Of a stretch of DNA of 64,000 nt, positions 34,971 through 45,413 are shown piece after piece; positions within the stretch are counted from its first letter, which is position 1, and every line of letters starts with the position of its first letter. Source of the DNA: Nitrospirae bacterium MYbin6 (GTDB lineage Bacteria > Nitrospirota > Thermodesulfovibrionia > Thermodesulfovibrionales > Magnetobacteriaceae); the NCBI GenBank assembly GCA_002753305.1, contig PEAC01000001.1, positions 1 through 64,000 of the forward strand, read 5' to 3'. The notes under the pieces are model-generated. The model worked only from the letters and a program-made list of their open reading frames with translations, did no database searches and was not told the origin of the DNA. The translations under genes and the position numbers were made by a program.

Positions 34971-37900
34971 TTAAAAATCCTCGTCTATTTTGCCGGCTGA
35001 ACTGAGGAAATCATCCTGTTGCTGGAGTTCGTCCCTGCTGGTTAACAGTCTTTTCACATCATTAACCGGCATATCCGGTTTGTCCAACAGGTATCCTGCC
35101 AGTTGAATCAACCTTGAAGCGGTGGAGTCGATTAGTTCGGTTTCGATGGTGTCGGCATTATAACAGAAATCAACCGTTATGTTGGCCCCGGGGTAGATAA
35201 CCAGGGTTAAGGCGTAGTTGGTCTCCTCGTATGTCTTAATGTCGTCTATGATGAGGTCTATACCCATTGATTTGGAGATTTCGGTTAACTGCCCTCCAAG
35301 CGGGTAGTTTTCAAATACCAGGACATGGTCAAAGAGCCCTTTTTTGAATTGAGTTACGCCCTGAATGTCAGCCAGGGATAGATAATGATGGGGTTTTCCG
35401 TTAATAAAATCATGTTGTACGTTTCTGGCGAGTTCCCTGAAGGCAATGCCATCGTCCATGGAGACCCTCACCGGGATGGTGTTTATAAACAGGCCGACCA
35501 TCCTCTCCACTTCAGGCACCTCTACGGGACGCCCCGATACTGTAAGCCCAAATACCACGTCATCCTCACCGGTATGTTTACTAAGCAGCACTGACCACAG
35601 CCCCTGAAACGCGGCACTAATAGTAACACCGGTTGATTTTGCAAAGGCATCTATGCACGCGCTTACATCCTCTCCTAAAGAAAAGCTCAGGACTGAGACA
35701 CCGCCATTGCTGCTGTGGCTCTGGCTGCCTCCGGCGCCAAAAAAAGCCGTCCGCTTGTAGCCGTCCAGATAACCTCTCCAATAATCGACCATGATATTGG
35801 CATTGCGTGTTCTGAGCCACCCGATGTAGCCGCCGTATCGGGCAGCAGGCTTGAATTCCGGAATGTTCCCTTCTTTGAAGGCGCTATAGGCATGAAACAA
35901 ATCGGTAATTATCAGGCCAAGACACCACCCGTCTAAAATTATATGATGATGGCTCCACACTACGTCAAATGCGCCGTCGTGCCGCTTTATGATACATATG
36001 CGCATCAAAGGCTCCTGCGTAAGGTCAAACCCTCTCTGCCTATCTTGCACCCTGTAGCCGCTTAAAAAACCGTTACCGCCCTCACCGGACATATCCATGT
36101 ACAGACACTCCATCTGTCTCTCTGTGGGAATTACCTGCAACGGCTCTGCCGTGTCCGAGTGGACGAAGATGGCCCTGAGGATGTCGTGTCTGTCAAAAAC
36201 ACTCTGCCAGCTCCGCTGAAAGGCACTGACATCAAGCGCCCCTTTAACGGTAAATGAGACCTGCTCAAAATAGCTCGATGAGCCCTTGTCATACATCTTG
36301 TGAAACAGCATCCCCTCCTGCATTGGCGAGAGATTGTAAATGTCCTTAATCTGCCCGGCACTGAGTTGTAGTTGTCTTTGGATTGCCTCGAATCCTTTTA
36401 AGTCAAGCCCACTGGCGGTAAAATCGGACAATGTATGGCATGTCTGGTGTGTTGCCAGGGCAATTATATTTTTTTCGTAGGCCTTAATCAGTGCCGCAAT
36501 GCCCTCTGCCCTGAAAACACCTGAGTTATAGGCAATGGAGCCGTGAAGCCTTCCGTTAACGACAAATCCTTCCACATTCACAACAGAATCGTTTCTGAAG
36601 GCCTGGCTTATGGTGTTTTCAACCGGGGTATCGGAAAACTCAAAGACTCCCCCCTTTTGTCTTCCATCGAAAGAACCAAGATAGTTAAAAGACACATGAG
36701 GGGTAAAGGCAAGGGCATCATACCCTGAGAGATATTTCAATATCCCATAACTGATACCGTTTTGCGGCACATCCCTGAGAGTTTTCCTTACATGTCTTAT
36801 GCAGTCCTCCAGATTGCCGCCCTCTGGAGGGTGCAGCACTACCGGATAGACGCTGGTAAACCATCCGACGGTTCGGGAGACGTTAATCCCCTCGATTATC
36901 TCCTCTCTGCCGTGTCCTTCGAGTTCTGCCACTATGGCCTTTATCCCCTGAGTTTCGGACATCGACAATGCCAGCGCGGTAAGAAGAGTCTCCCTCATCT
37001 GCGTATTTGCCGTTGTCAGGAGGTCCCTTGTTGTGCCTTCATCAAGTATAAAGCTGAGCGTTTTAAGCTCTCCGTGACTGCCGCTGCCAAAGTCGGCCTT
37101 CATAGGCTCCACGGCAGTTTTGCAAATGGACCTCCAGTAGTCGGCCTCTTTTTGTAACCTGCCGTCTTTCAGGGCATAGCCGGTATATGTGATGACGGCC
37201 AGCGCCCACGCCTTGAATGAGTCTGTCTTGGGTGGAAAGACGACCGTCCGGTTTTCAACAATCGACTCATAGGCGTTTGTGAGGTCCTCTATGAGGATTC
37301 GCCACGATACGCCATCCACAACGAGATGGTGTATAACTATTAAAAGTGAATCATGCAGGCTGCCCTTATATATGACGGCCTTACACAGCGGCCCCTCGTT
37401 AATATTAATAGTGGGAGGCACTGCGGCAGAGAGCGCCGAAATATCGGAGTCGTCTCTAAGCACGACCGTCTCAACCGGTATGTCCTCTATATAGGGGAGG
37501 CACTCCTGGATTACACCTCCATCGGAAAAGGTATACTTCATCCTGAGGGCGTCATGGTGTGCTGCAAGTTTTGCAAGGGCCTCAGAGACAATCCCCTCGT
37601 CGAGCCTGTCGGCACAGTTTAGCAAAACAGCCTGTGTATAGTGGGAAGATAGCGCGTCCATCGGCCTGTCAAAAAACCACCCCTGTATGGCAGTCAACGG
37701 TATCCGGCCAGCAACAGTTCCCTGGTCCGACAGGGCGGCCCCGGAAATCCTCCGGGCCATATGGGCCAATACCGGGTTTTCAAATATGTCTCGTACCGAA
37801 ATGGACATACCCTCGGCGTGAAGGGCCGAAATAAGCTGTATCGCCTTTATCGAGTCCCCGCCAAGGGCAAAGAAGTCGTCTGTTACGCTTACCGTCTTTC

Positions 37901-40900
37901 TATCGAGAATCGTCTTAAGGTGTTTGATGAGAATCGTTTCAGGCTCAGTGGATGGTTCCCTGAAATTGGCGGCGGCAGCGGTTGAGCCGCTATCCCCGGA
38001 GCCAAGCGGATCGGGGAGCGCCTTTTTATCGACCTTGTTGTTAGGCGACAGTGGAAACTTATCGAGGGAAACTATATACGCGGGAAGCATATAGTCTGGC
38101 AGGCGTTGTACGAGATATGCCCTCAACTCTGTTACTGTGAGGCCCTCCTGTTTTATTATATAGGCTATAAGTTCCGGCGTCTCGCCTGAAAACTTCCGGG
38201 CCACGACCACTACGGCCATAACCAGCGGGTGTGTGGAGATGGCATATTCCACCTCGCTTAACTCTACCCTGTAGCCCCTTACTTTTACCTGGTCGTCTTT
38301 CCTGCCCAGACACTCGATATTTCCATCCGGCAGCCAGCGCCCCATATCGCCGCTCCTGTATAGCCTTTGATCTCTCAGCCCCCTGAGGGTTATGAACTTT
38401 TCAGCCGTCATCTCCGGTTTATTCTTATATCCGCGGGCCAGGCACTTACCGCCTATGCAAAGCTCCCCTGTGATGCCAAGCGGCACTAAATTGAGCGATT
38501 CGTCGACAATATAAATGGATGTGTTTGAGATAGGGGTACCTATCGGGATGTGTGCTTCATATGGCCGCTCCGGCTCCAGTCTGTAGTATGTTACGGCAAC
38601 CGTGGTTTCAGTGGGGCCGTAGGAGTTGAAAAACACCTTGGTTTTACCATAAAACAGTGCGTCACCGACAACCGCCGGGGCGCCGCACGAGGCTATGGCG
38701 CGTACCGTTTTCAGTTCGGCCTTGTTCAGGCTGTTAAGATAGACAGGCGGAAGCGCCAAAAATGTAACGCCCATTTTTTCTATGTATTCTATAAAGGCAG
38801 CGGTGTTAAAGATTGTCTCCTTTTGTATGAGTACGACACAGGCCCCGGCAAACAGGGAAAGGAATATTTCAAAAAGCGATGTGTCCGACGACATCGAGGA
38901 AAACTGCAGCATTCTGTCCGAACTGGTGATTTCAAAAAAATCTATGTGAGAGAGCGCCATATTCACCAGGGTCTCGTGTTCAATCATAACGCCCTTAGGC
39001 CTGCCAGTCGTGCCGGAGGTGTATATGACGTAGGCCAGGCTGGACGGCTGAGTGTGCCTTACAGGGTTTTTCAGGTCTTCACTGGCGATGTTTCTTATGT
39101 CAATTACCTTAAGTTTATCGCTTTTTACATCGTCTGAATGTGTAAGCAGGATACGGCAGCCGCTGTCCTCTATCATGTAGTCAATCCTGTCCTCGGGATA
39201 GGCGGGGTCTATGGGAAGAAACGCGGCTCCGGCCTTCAGTATCCCAAGCATGGCTATGACTGTCCACTCGGAGCGCCCTGCCTGTATGGCAATAAGTTCC
39301 TCTTCGGCAAGCGTAAGATGTTTTCTTATATAATTGGCAACCCTGTTAGACACTTCATTTAACCGGCGGTATGTAAATGTCCTGTCATCAAAGGCAATGG
39401 CCGTGTGCTCCGGGGTTTTCTCCGCCTGGCCCTCAAATATATCCGCAATAGCCATATGCAGGGGAAAGTCTTTGGCCGTGCTATTGAATTCCGATATGAG
39501 CCGTATTTTTTCCTCGCCGGTAAGTATGTCTATATCGCAAATGGCAATGCCGGGGTTCATTAAGACAGAATTGAGGATGTTTTCATAGTAGCGCAGAAAT
39601 CTCTCCACGGTCTCAGGTTTGAATAAGGCCGTATTAAACTCCATGGACATGTTTAATGTGCCCCCGAGATCCAGGAATTCGTGTGTCAGGTCAAACATGG
39701 ATTTATCTATGGAAAAGTCATACTTCGTAAATATCAAATCCTCTGTAACGGCGGATTTAGTGTCGACTTTCTCATAAACGAACATGGTATCAAAGAGAGG
39801 GTTTTTGCCCATATCCCGCTTAACTCCAAGCTTAGCGGCAAGTATCTCAAAAGGAAAACTCTGGCAGTCCAGTGCCTGAAGTACGGTCTCTTTTATTTCC
39901 CCGACCAGGGTGCCGAAGGGTTTATCCCCGGCGGGTCTCATCCTTATGGCAAGGGTATTTACAAACATTCCAATTTCATCCATAAGGTCTTCGTGGAATC
40001 TGCCGTCAAAATTAGTGCCGACAATCAAGTCCCCCTGCCCGGTGAGCTTATGAAGCAGCACGCTGTGGGCGGCAAACAGTAAGGCATAAAGAGACGCGCT
40101 GCATTTAGCGGAACACTCCCTGAGCGCCGCCGTCTTTTTTTCATCTATGGTTATAAACAGTCTCCTGCCGTTAAAGGAACGCACCTTTGGCCGCTGAAAG
40201 TCCATTGGGAGATTCAGTACCGGGGTATGTTGAGAAAGCATATCGAGCCAGAACTTTTCATGTAACTTATATTCCTCAGAGATTTTGTAACCATGTTCCC
40301 ACTCTACATAATCCCTGTACCGCATCTTAAGGGCGGGCAGCTCCTCCCCCCGATATAGCCTGATAAGTTCGCCAACCAGGATATCGGCAGAGATACCGTC
40401 AAACACGATGTGATGGGCGTCGATTATACACAGGTGGCTGCCACTGCGTTTCCCATCTGATATATAAGCCACACATACCCTGAATAAAGGCGCCGCGCAG
40501 AGATCGAAATCTCTTATGAAATCCCTTATAAATACGTCAATCGCATTTTCAGTTACGGTTGCATATTCAACGGTTGAATCCACGCTGTCATAGATACGCA
40601 TGACAGGCTCCCCGTTTTCAAAAACAAAACCGCTTCGCAGACTCTCGTGTCTGTGCACAAGGAGGTTAAACAGACTGCCAAATCGTTTCACATCAAGCGT
40701 GCCGTCAATGAAAAACACAATCGGCACATGGTAGCTGAGCTGCCCCCCCTCGAATTGGCTTAAGGCATAAAGACGCCTCTGGGCGCTGGATACCGGTAAA
40801 GACACAGGGGAGGATACACTACTGCGTGCCTTGTGTTTTACACTGCCGAGAAATCCACCCGCTTTCATTTCCTCTATGCTGTCTATTACGGAGTTCTCCA

Positions 40901-43900
40901 AGACATTCAGGTCATCGTCGGTGTGGGCGGTGGAGAGAAAACACGCCCTGCCTTCCCATACGTATATTCCGCGGTCAAGGAGATGATAATTGAGCAGCTC
41001 CTCGTCCCCCTTCAGGACGATCCTGAATAGGGAACCAAAGTTAACCATATGTATGGAGAGTCCCTCTTTGGCAAGGTATCCGTTTATTCTATCAGCAAGG
41101 TTATCGGTACGGCGGTTGAGCTCCTCCTGTAGGGTCGGCCCTGTGTGTTTGAGGTGTTGCAGCACCGCCTTTGCCCCTGCCATGGCAAGGGGGTGGTGAT
41201 TGAATGTGCCGGCAATCAGGGTGTTTTCCTTCTGTGGATAGGAGGAATCGCCAAATGACCACATGCCTCCGTCGACGGCGTCGAGATACTTTGCCTTGCC
41301 CGCGACGACCCCTATGGGCAATCCCCCGCCAATGACCTTGCCGTAGGTTACGATGTCGGCCTCTACGGCAAACCATGCCTGGGCGCCCCCGGGATGAACT
41401 CGAAAGCCGGTTATCATCTCGTCGAATATCAGGGCACTACCGATGTCCTGCGTCAGTTGTCTCAGTTTCCTGAGGAATTGGGCAGGCTGTAAGTCCGGCC
41501 TTCTGCTCTGTACCGGTTCCACCATGACGGCGGCTATCTCTTTGCCGTGTTTATAAATAAAGTCCAGTGAGGAAGGCTCATCATAATCTAAGACATACAC
41601 ATCGTCAACCATTCCCTGTGGAGTACCTGGAGAGAGGGGAACGGTTATGAGAGCGTCTCCTTCAAAATAACCCGATGCAAGGACTCCGTCGCTGTGGCCG
41701 TGATAGGAGCCGGAGAACACCACAAGCTTGTCCCTGCCTGTAACGGTACGGGCAATACGGACTGCGGCCATAACGGCCTCTGTCCCGGTATTAAAGAAGG
41801 CCACTCGCTCTACATCTGCCATCTCGCTTATTAAGAGGGCATTCTCTGCGGCCAGCTGCGACATCGGCCCGACAGGAAACCCGTTTAAGAGTTCTTTCTC
41901 CAGCTCGGCCCTTACAAACGGCGGGTTATGGCCAAAGAGATACACGCCAAAGCCCATGGATATATCCAGATACTCTCTGTCATCCATGTCCCATATCTTC
42001 GAGCCTTCGGCACGCCTTGCTATAATCTGATAAATAATGTCCTTCCACTCCATACGAAACCCCGAAATATTTCTGATGTTTGCAAACACCGGACGGTATC
42101 TCTGGGTGTGCTGCCTCGAGCGGGCAGTTTTTTCGGTATAACGTTTAATAAGGTTATCTATATGGGCTTGTTTTCTCTTGTCGGGGGCCAGGGATTCCCT
42201 ATCCATAATTTTACGGTAAACGGTAAAGGCAGGTTTTACCGGGCCGGTGTTTTTATTTTCGGTAAGTCTCTGCCCCGTATCGGTGTGTTCAGGCGGCTTC
42301 CAACCGGATGGCAGGTGTGTCTCTATATAGTTAAGCAGCTTGTTAAAAGTAGACGTTTCCTTATAAAAAGACGCCATCTTTATATCCACGCCGTATGTGC
42401 GTCTGATGGAATCCCTTATTCGGGTTATCATCAGCGACACCAGGCCAAGGGTAAAGAGGTTTTTATCGTAGTCGTGTACGCTGATATCTATGCCGGAGAT
42501 TCTCCTCACCACCTCATGGATTTCACTCTTCATTGAGTGTGCCGTCTCCGGTACAATGAAACGGTCTTTTCCGCCGTTATTTGATATGGGGCTGTCAACT
42601 TCGGGGCGTTTGCTTGTTGGACTCTGAGGCCGTTGCCGATATTCATAGACTGGGTTTATCCACAGAGGCTGCCGGTTATAGGGATATGCTGGCAGTACCA
42701 CCTTTTTTCGTCCTGTTACGTGTGAACCCAAGACCCCCTTCCAGTCAATCTCCACCCCTGAGATAAAGAGTTCGGAAAGCCCTTTCAGTATCTGTTGCCA
42801 ATCGTTTGTACCCTCCTGGCGCACAGGGCGCATGTTGAACATCGAGTTGTTTACGCCCAGAGAAAACGCCCAGAGTGCCTCATTGTTGGGCAGACACTGC
42901 ATCCCCAGGCTCATAAGGGTTGTAGTGGCGCCGACTTCTATAAAAACGTTATATCCCCACCTGTCCAGATTTACAACTGAGTCATAAAAGCGGACGCACT
43001 CTCTGAGGTGTCTGGCCCAGAACTCCGGCGTTGCAATCTCATCAGCGGCAAAGCTGCCGTTTGCGTTAGACACAACCGGTATTTTTGGAGTTGAGTATGT
43101 GACTTTATTAGCCATATCGAGGAAATCGTTCAGTACGGGTTCCATAAGGACGCTGTGAATCGCGTGTGATATTTTGAGCACTCTGGCCGGGATGTCCTTA
43201 TCGATAAATTGGGCGATTAGTTCAGTTACGGCCTCTTCCTCACCCGATATAACGACGTTTTCAGGGCCGTTAACGGCCGCAATAGATACCCTCCCTGAAT
43301 ATTTTTCCATTAAAGAGGCGACGGTCCTTTCATCAGAGAGGACAACGGCCATGCTGCCATTTTCCGTTGAACCCTGGATGAGCCGTCCTCTTTCGCATAC
43401 AAGAGTGACGGCGTCTTGCAGAGAGAAAACCCCTGCAACACATGCGGCTACATACTGCCCTATGCTATGTCCCATTACTGCAGATGGCCGCAACCCCCAG
43501 GACAGCCACAACCGGGCAAGGGCATACTCCACGCAAAAAATAGCAGGCTGGGTGTAGAGGGTTTCGTTAATCAGCCCCGCGTCCTTGCCGCCATAGATTA
43601 TATCCACGATGGATTTCCCTATTATAGGCGTTGCAATTGCATCACAGGCATCCATTGCCTCCCGAAACACGCCACCGCTGCGGTAGAGGTCCTTCCCCAT
43701 TTCAGAGTACTGGGAGCCTTGTCCGGCAAACATGAATACGATTTTTTTAGGGGACCGGGAGATCTCACCGCTTATGCAGCCGTCTCCGCCGTTGGCGCCA
43801 TTGAGGTAGTTGGCCAGATGTTTGCAGAGTTCATTTTTAGTTTTTCCCGAAAGGCTGAGGCGGTGTGGGAATTGTGCCCTTCCCGTTGCGGCACTGTAGC

Positions 43901-45413
43901 ATATGTCGGCTAAGGAGACGTTCTGTCCAATATCCTTTAAATAGTCAAGATACCTTTGTGCGAGGGTTTTCAGCGCCTCCTGGGTTTTAGCAGAGATGTT
44001 AAGCGGCAGGTAATCCGGGGCTTCGCTCTCTGAAATATTACCCGCCAGAGGCGGCTCCCCCACTATGACATGCGCATTTGTGCCACTAAAGCCAAATGAG
44101 CTTATTGCGGCAACGCGCGGTGCCCCAGTGCTGGTCCATTTTACCGGTAAAGGATTTATTTTTACACTATCCCATTGAACATGCGCACTGGGTGTTTCAA
44201 AATTAGCCTGAGGCGGTATGAGGCCTTTGTCAAACATGAGGACGGTCTTAATAAAACTGGCAACCCCGGCGGCGACCTCAAGATGGCCGATATTTCCCTT
44301 AACCGTGCCGACAGGCAGGGGATTGTCTTTTGCACGGCCCACGCCGTAGACGTTGGCCAGGGATTGTATTTCGATAGGGTCTCCTAACGGGGTAGCCGAG
44401 CCATGAGCCTCTACGTATCCCACATCGGCGGGAGCTATGGCTGCCTTTTCGATGGCCATACGCATTACCTTTTCCTGTGCAAGGCCGTTAGGGGCCGTAA
44501 GGCCGTTACTGCGTCCATCCTGATTTATGGCGCTGCCTTTTATGACGGCAATAATCCTGTCCCCATCGGCCAGGGCGTCGGCCAGGCGTTTCAACACTAC
44601 GACACCGCATCCTTCCCCCTTGGACATGCCGTTAGCCCCTGCATCGAAACTCCGGCAGCGGCCATCCGGAGACAGGATTTTAATCTTGCAAAAACCGATA
44701 AAACCCTCTGGGGTGAGATTGAGATGTACGCCTCCGGCCAGTGCCATGTCCGACTCCCCTGTCTTTAAACTCTGGCAGGCCAGGTGTATGGTAATGAGTG
44801 AGGATGAACAGGCTGTGTCTATGGCCATGCTTGGCCCTTCGAGGCCGTATGTGTAGGATATGCGCCCTGTGGCGGTGCTTGCCGCAATACCCGTAATGGA
44901 GTAGGAGTCTATTTTTGAAAGGTCTCCGGAGCGTAGATGCGCCGAGGCATAGTCGTTGTTGGCCATACCGATGAATACGCCTGTAAGGCTGCCGGTGAGG
45001 CTGCCCGTGTCTATGGCGGCGTTTTCCAGCGCTTCCCTCGTTACCTCCAGGAGGATGCGCTGCTGGGGATCCATACTTCGGGCCTCATCGGGTGATATCT
45101 GAAAAAAAGCGTTATCGAACTCGTTAACGGGTTCATCCAAAAATCCCCCCCTTTTTGTGTACGATTTACCGGGGGCATCGGGGTCCGGGTCATAGTAGGC
45201 ATCGGAGGGCCATCTCTCCGGCGGCACCTCACGTGTTACGTCCAGTCCGTTTTCCAAAATATGCCAGAACTTCTCAGGACTATCCGCCCCGCCGGGGAAG
45301 CGGCATCCTATGCCTATCACCGCTATCGGCTCATCGAGCCTTGCTGTCCTTATCTGTAAGGCCTTGTATGCCTTATAGAGACCCTTGAGTGTCTCTCTCT
45401 GGTCGGTACTCAT
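34971..45413 (-). CDS. Hybrid PKS-NRPS: KS-AT-ACP-aminotransferase-C-A-T-E-C
   Basis: A 3480-residue hybrid. KS (27-455) has DTACSSSL (near 201) and the two His in EAHGSATPLGD and KGNIGHLE. AT (560-860) has GHSIGQY (near 646) and HAIHS, a malonyl-like rather than methylmalonyl motif. The ACP has LGLVSLM (near 991). The aminotransferase (1140-1510) is of the glutamate-1-semialdehyde type with PLP Lys in TYGKVIGGGLP (near 1358), as in mycosubtilin MycA and microcystin McyE; it converts the beta-keto group to a beta-amine. C1 (1540-1960) has HHIVFDGIS. The A pocket (1985-2470) reads D-T-F-A-A-C-S-V-A, which I cannot assign. T is GGDSIKA (near 2518). E (2560-3000) has HHLVVDGVSW and EGHGRE. The final C (3030-3450) has HHIILDGW and opens IYNLSPMQEGMLFH, a D-donor type. 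CAGGAGA precedes the ATG; the start overlaps the FkbH-like gene by 4 bases. Confidence 0.95.
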   Translation of the reverse strand: MSTDQRETLKGLYKAYKALQIRTARLDEPIAVIGIGCRFPGGADSPEKFWHILENGLDVTREVPPERWPSDAYYDPDPDAPGKSYTKRGGFLDEPVNEFDNAFFQISPDEARSMDPQQRILLEVTREALENAAIDTGSLTGSLTGVFIGMANNDYASAHLRSGDLSKIDSYSITGIAASTATGRISYTYGLEGPSMAIDTACSSSLITIHLACQSLKTGESDMALAGGVHLNLTPEGFIGFCKIKILSPDGRCRSFDAGANGMSKGEGCGVVVLKRLADALADGDRIIAVIKGSAINQDGRSNGLTAPNGLAQEKVMRMAIEKAAIAPADVGYVEAHGSATPLGDPIEIQSLANVYGVGRAKDNPLPVGTVKGNIGHLEVAAGVASFIKTVLMFDKGLIPPQANFETPSAHVQWDSVKINPLPVKWTSTGAPRVAAISSFGFSGTNAHVIVGEPPLAGNISESEAPDYLPLNISAKTQEALKTLAQRYLDYLKDIGQNVSLADICYSAATGRAQFPHRLSLSGKTKNELCKHLANYLNGANGGDGCISGEISRSPKKIVFMFAGQGSQYSEMGKDLYRSGGVFREAMDACDAIATPIIGKSIVDIIYGGKDAGLINETLYTQPAIFCVEYALARLWLSWGLRPSAVMGHSIGQYVAACVAGVFSLQDAVTLVCERGRLIQGSTENGSMAVVLSDERTVASLMEKYSGRVSIAAVNGPENVVISGEEEAVTELIAQFIDKDIPARVLKISHAIHSVLMEPVLNDFLDMANKVTYSTPKIPVVSNANGSFAADEIATPEFWARHLRECVRFYDSVVNLDRWGYNVFIEVGATTTLMSLGMQCLPNNEALWAFSLGVNNSMFNMRPVRQEGTNDWQQILKGLSELFISGVEIDWKGVLGSHVTGRKKVVLPAYPYNRQPLWINPVYEYRQRPQSPTSKRPEVDSPISNNGGKDRFIVPETAHSMKSEIHEVVRRISGIDISVHDYDKNLFTLGLVSLMITRIRDSIRRTYGVDIKMASFYKETSTFNKLLNYIETHLPSGWKPPEHTDTGQRLTENKNTGPVKPAFTVYRKIMDRESLAPDKRKQAHIDNLIKRYTEKTARSRQHTQRYRPVFANIRNISGFRMEWKDIIYQIIARRAEGSKIWDMDDREYLDISMGFGVYLFGHNPPFVRAELEKELLNGFPVGPMSQLAAENALLISEMADVERVAFFNTGTEAVMAAVRIARTVTGRDKLVVFSGSYHGHSDGVLASGYFEGDALITVPLSPGTPQGMVDDVYVLDYDEPSSLDFIYKHGKEIAAVMVEPVQSRRPDLQPAQFLRKLRQLTQDIGSALIFDEMITGFRVHPGGAQAWFAVEADIVTYGKVIGGGLPIGVVAGKAKYLDAVDGGMWSFGDSSYPQKENTLIAGTFNHHPLAMAGAKAVLQHLKHTGPTLQEELNRRTDNLADRINGYLAKEGLSIHMVNFGSLFRIVLKGDEELLNYHLLDRGIYVWEGRACFLSTAHTDDDLNVLENSVIDSIEEMKAGGFLGSVKHKARSSVSSPVSLPVSSAQRRLYALSQFEGGQLSYHVPIVFFIDGTLDVKRFGSLFNLLVHRHESLRSGFVFENGEPVMRIYDSVDSTVEYATVTENAIDVFIRDFIRDFDLCAAPLFRVCVAYISDGKRSGSHLCIIDAHHIVFDGISADILVGELIRLYRGEELPALKMRYRDYVEWEHGYKISEEYKLHEKFWLDMLSQHTPVLNLPMDFQRPKVRSFNGRRLFITIDEKKTAALRECSAKCSASLYALLFAAHSVLLHKLTGQGDLIVGTNFDGRFHEDLMDEIGMFVNTLAIRMRPAGDKPFGTLVGEIKETVLQALDCQSFPFEILAAKLGVKRDMGKNPLFDTMFVYEKVDTKSAVTEDLIFTKYDFSIDKSMFDLTHEFLDLGGTLNMSMEFNTALFKPETVERFLRYYENILNSVLMNPGIAICDIDILTGEEKIRLISEFNSTAKDFPLHMAIADIFEGQAEKTPEHTAIAFDDRTFTYRRLNEVSNRVANYIRKHLTLAEEELIAIQAGRSEWTVIAMLGILKAGAAFLPIDPAYPEDRIDYMIEDSGCRILLTHSDDVKSDKLKVIDIRNIASEDLKNPVRHTQPSSLAYVIYTSGTTGRPKGVMIEHETLVNMALSHIDFFEITSSDRMLQFSSMSSDTSLFEIFLSLFAGACVVLIQKETIFNTAAFIEYIEKMGVTFLALPPVYLNSLNKAELKTVRAIASCGAPAVVGDALFYGKTKVFFNSYGPTETTVAVTYYRLEPERPYEAHIPIGTPISNTSIYIVDESLNLVPLGITGELCIGGKCLARGYKNKPEMTAEKFITLRGLRDQRLYRSGDMGRWLPDGNIECLGRKDDQVKVRGYRVELSEVEYAISTHPLVMAVVVVARKFSGETPELIAYIIKQEGLTVTELRAYLVQRLPDYMLPAYIVSLDKFPLSPNNKVDKKALPDPLGSGDSGSTAAAANFREPSTEPETILIKHLKTILDRKTVSVTDDFFALGGDSIKAIQLISALHAEGMSISVRDIFENPVLAHMARRISGAALSDQGTVAGRIPLTAIQGWFFDRPMDALSSHYTQAVLLNCADRLDEGIVSEALAKLAAHHDALRMKYTFSDGGVIQECLPYIEDIPVETVVLRDDSDISALSAAVPPTININEGPLCKAVIYKGSLHDSLLIVIHHLVVDGVSWRILIEDLTNAYESIVENRTVVFPPKTDSFKAWALAVITYTGYALKDGRLQKEADYWRSICKTAVEPMKADFGSGSHGELKTLSFILDEGTTRDLLTTANTQMRETLLTALALSMSETQGIKAIVAELEGHGREEIIEGINVSRTVGWFTSVYPVVLHPPEGGNLEDCIRHVRKTLRDVPQNGISYGILKYLSGYDALAFTPHVSFNYLGSFDGRQKGGVFEFSDTPVENTISQAFRNDSVVNVEGFVVNGRLHGSIAYNSGVFRAEGIAALIKAYEKNIIALATHQTCHTLSDFTASGLDLKGFEAIQRQLQLSAGQIKDIYNLSPMQEGMLFHKMYDKGSSSYFEQVSFTVKGALDVSAFQRSWQSVFDRHDILRAIFVHSDTAEPLQVIPTERQMECLYMDMSGEGGNGFLSGYRVQDRQRGFDLTQEPLMRICIIKRHDGAFDVVWSHHHIILDGWCLGLIITDLFHAYSAFKEGNIPEFKPAARYGGYIGWLRTRNANIMVDYWRGYLDGYKRTAFFGAGGSQSHSSNGGVSVLSFSLGEDVSACIDAFAKSTGVTISAAFQGLWSVLLSKHTGEDDVVFGLTVSGRPVEVPEVERMVGLFINTIPVRVSMDDGIAFRELARNVQHDFINGKPHHYLSLADIQGVTQFKKGLFDHVLVFENYPLGGQLTEISKSMGIDLIIDDIKTYEETNYALTLVIYPGANITVDFCYNADTIETELIDSTASRLIQLAGYLLDKPDMPVNDVKRLLTSRDELQQQDDFLSSAGKIDEDF

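Noticed and set aside
34971..45413. Trans-AT architecture for the hybrid PKS
   Set aside because: An AT domain with intact GHSIG and HAIHS motifs is present in the module.
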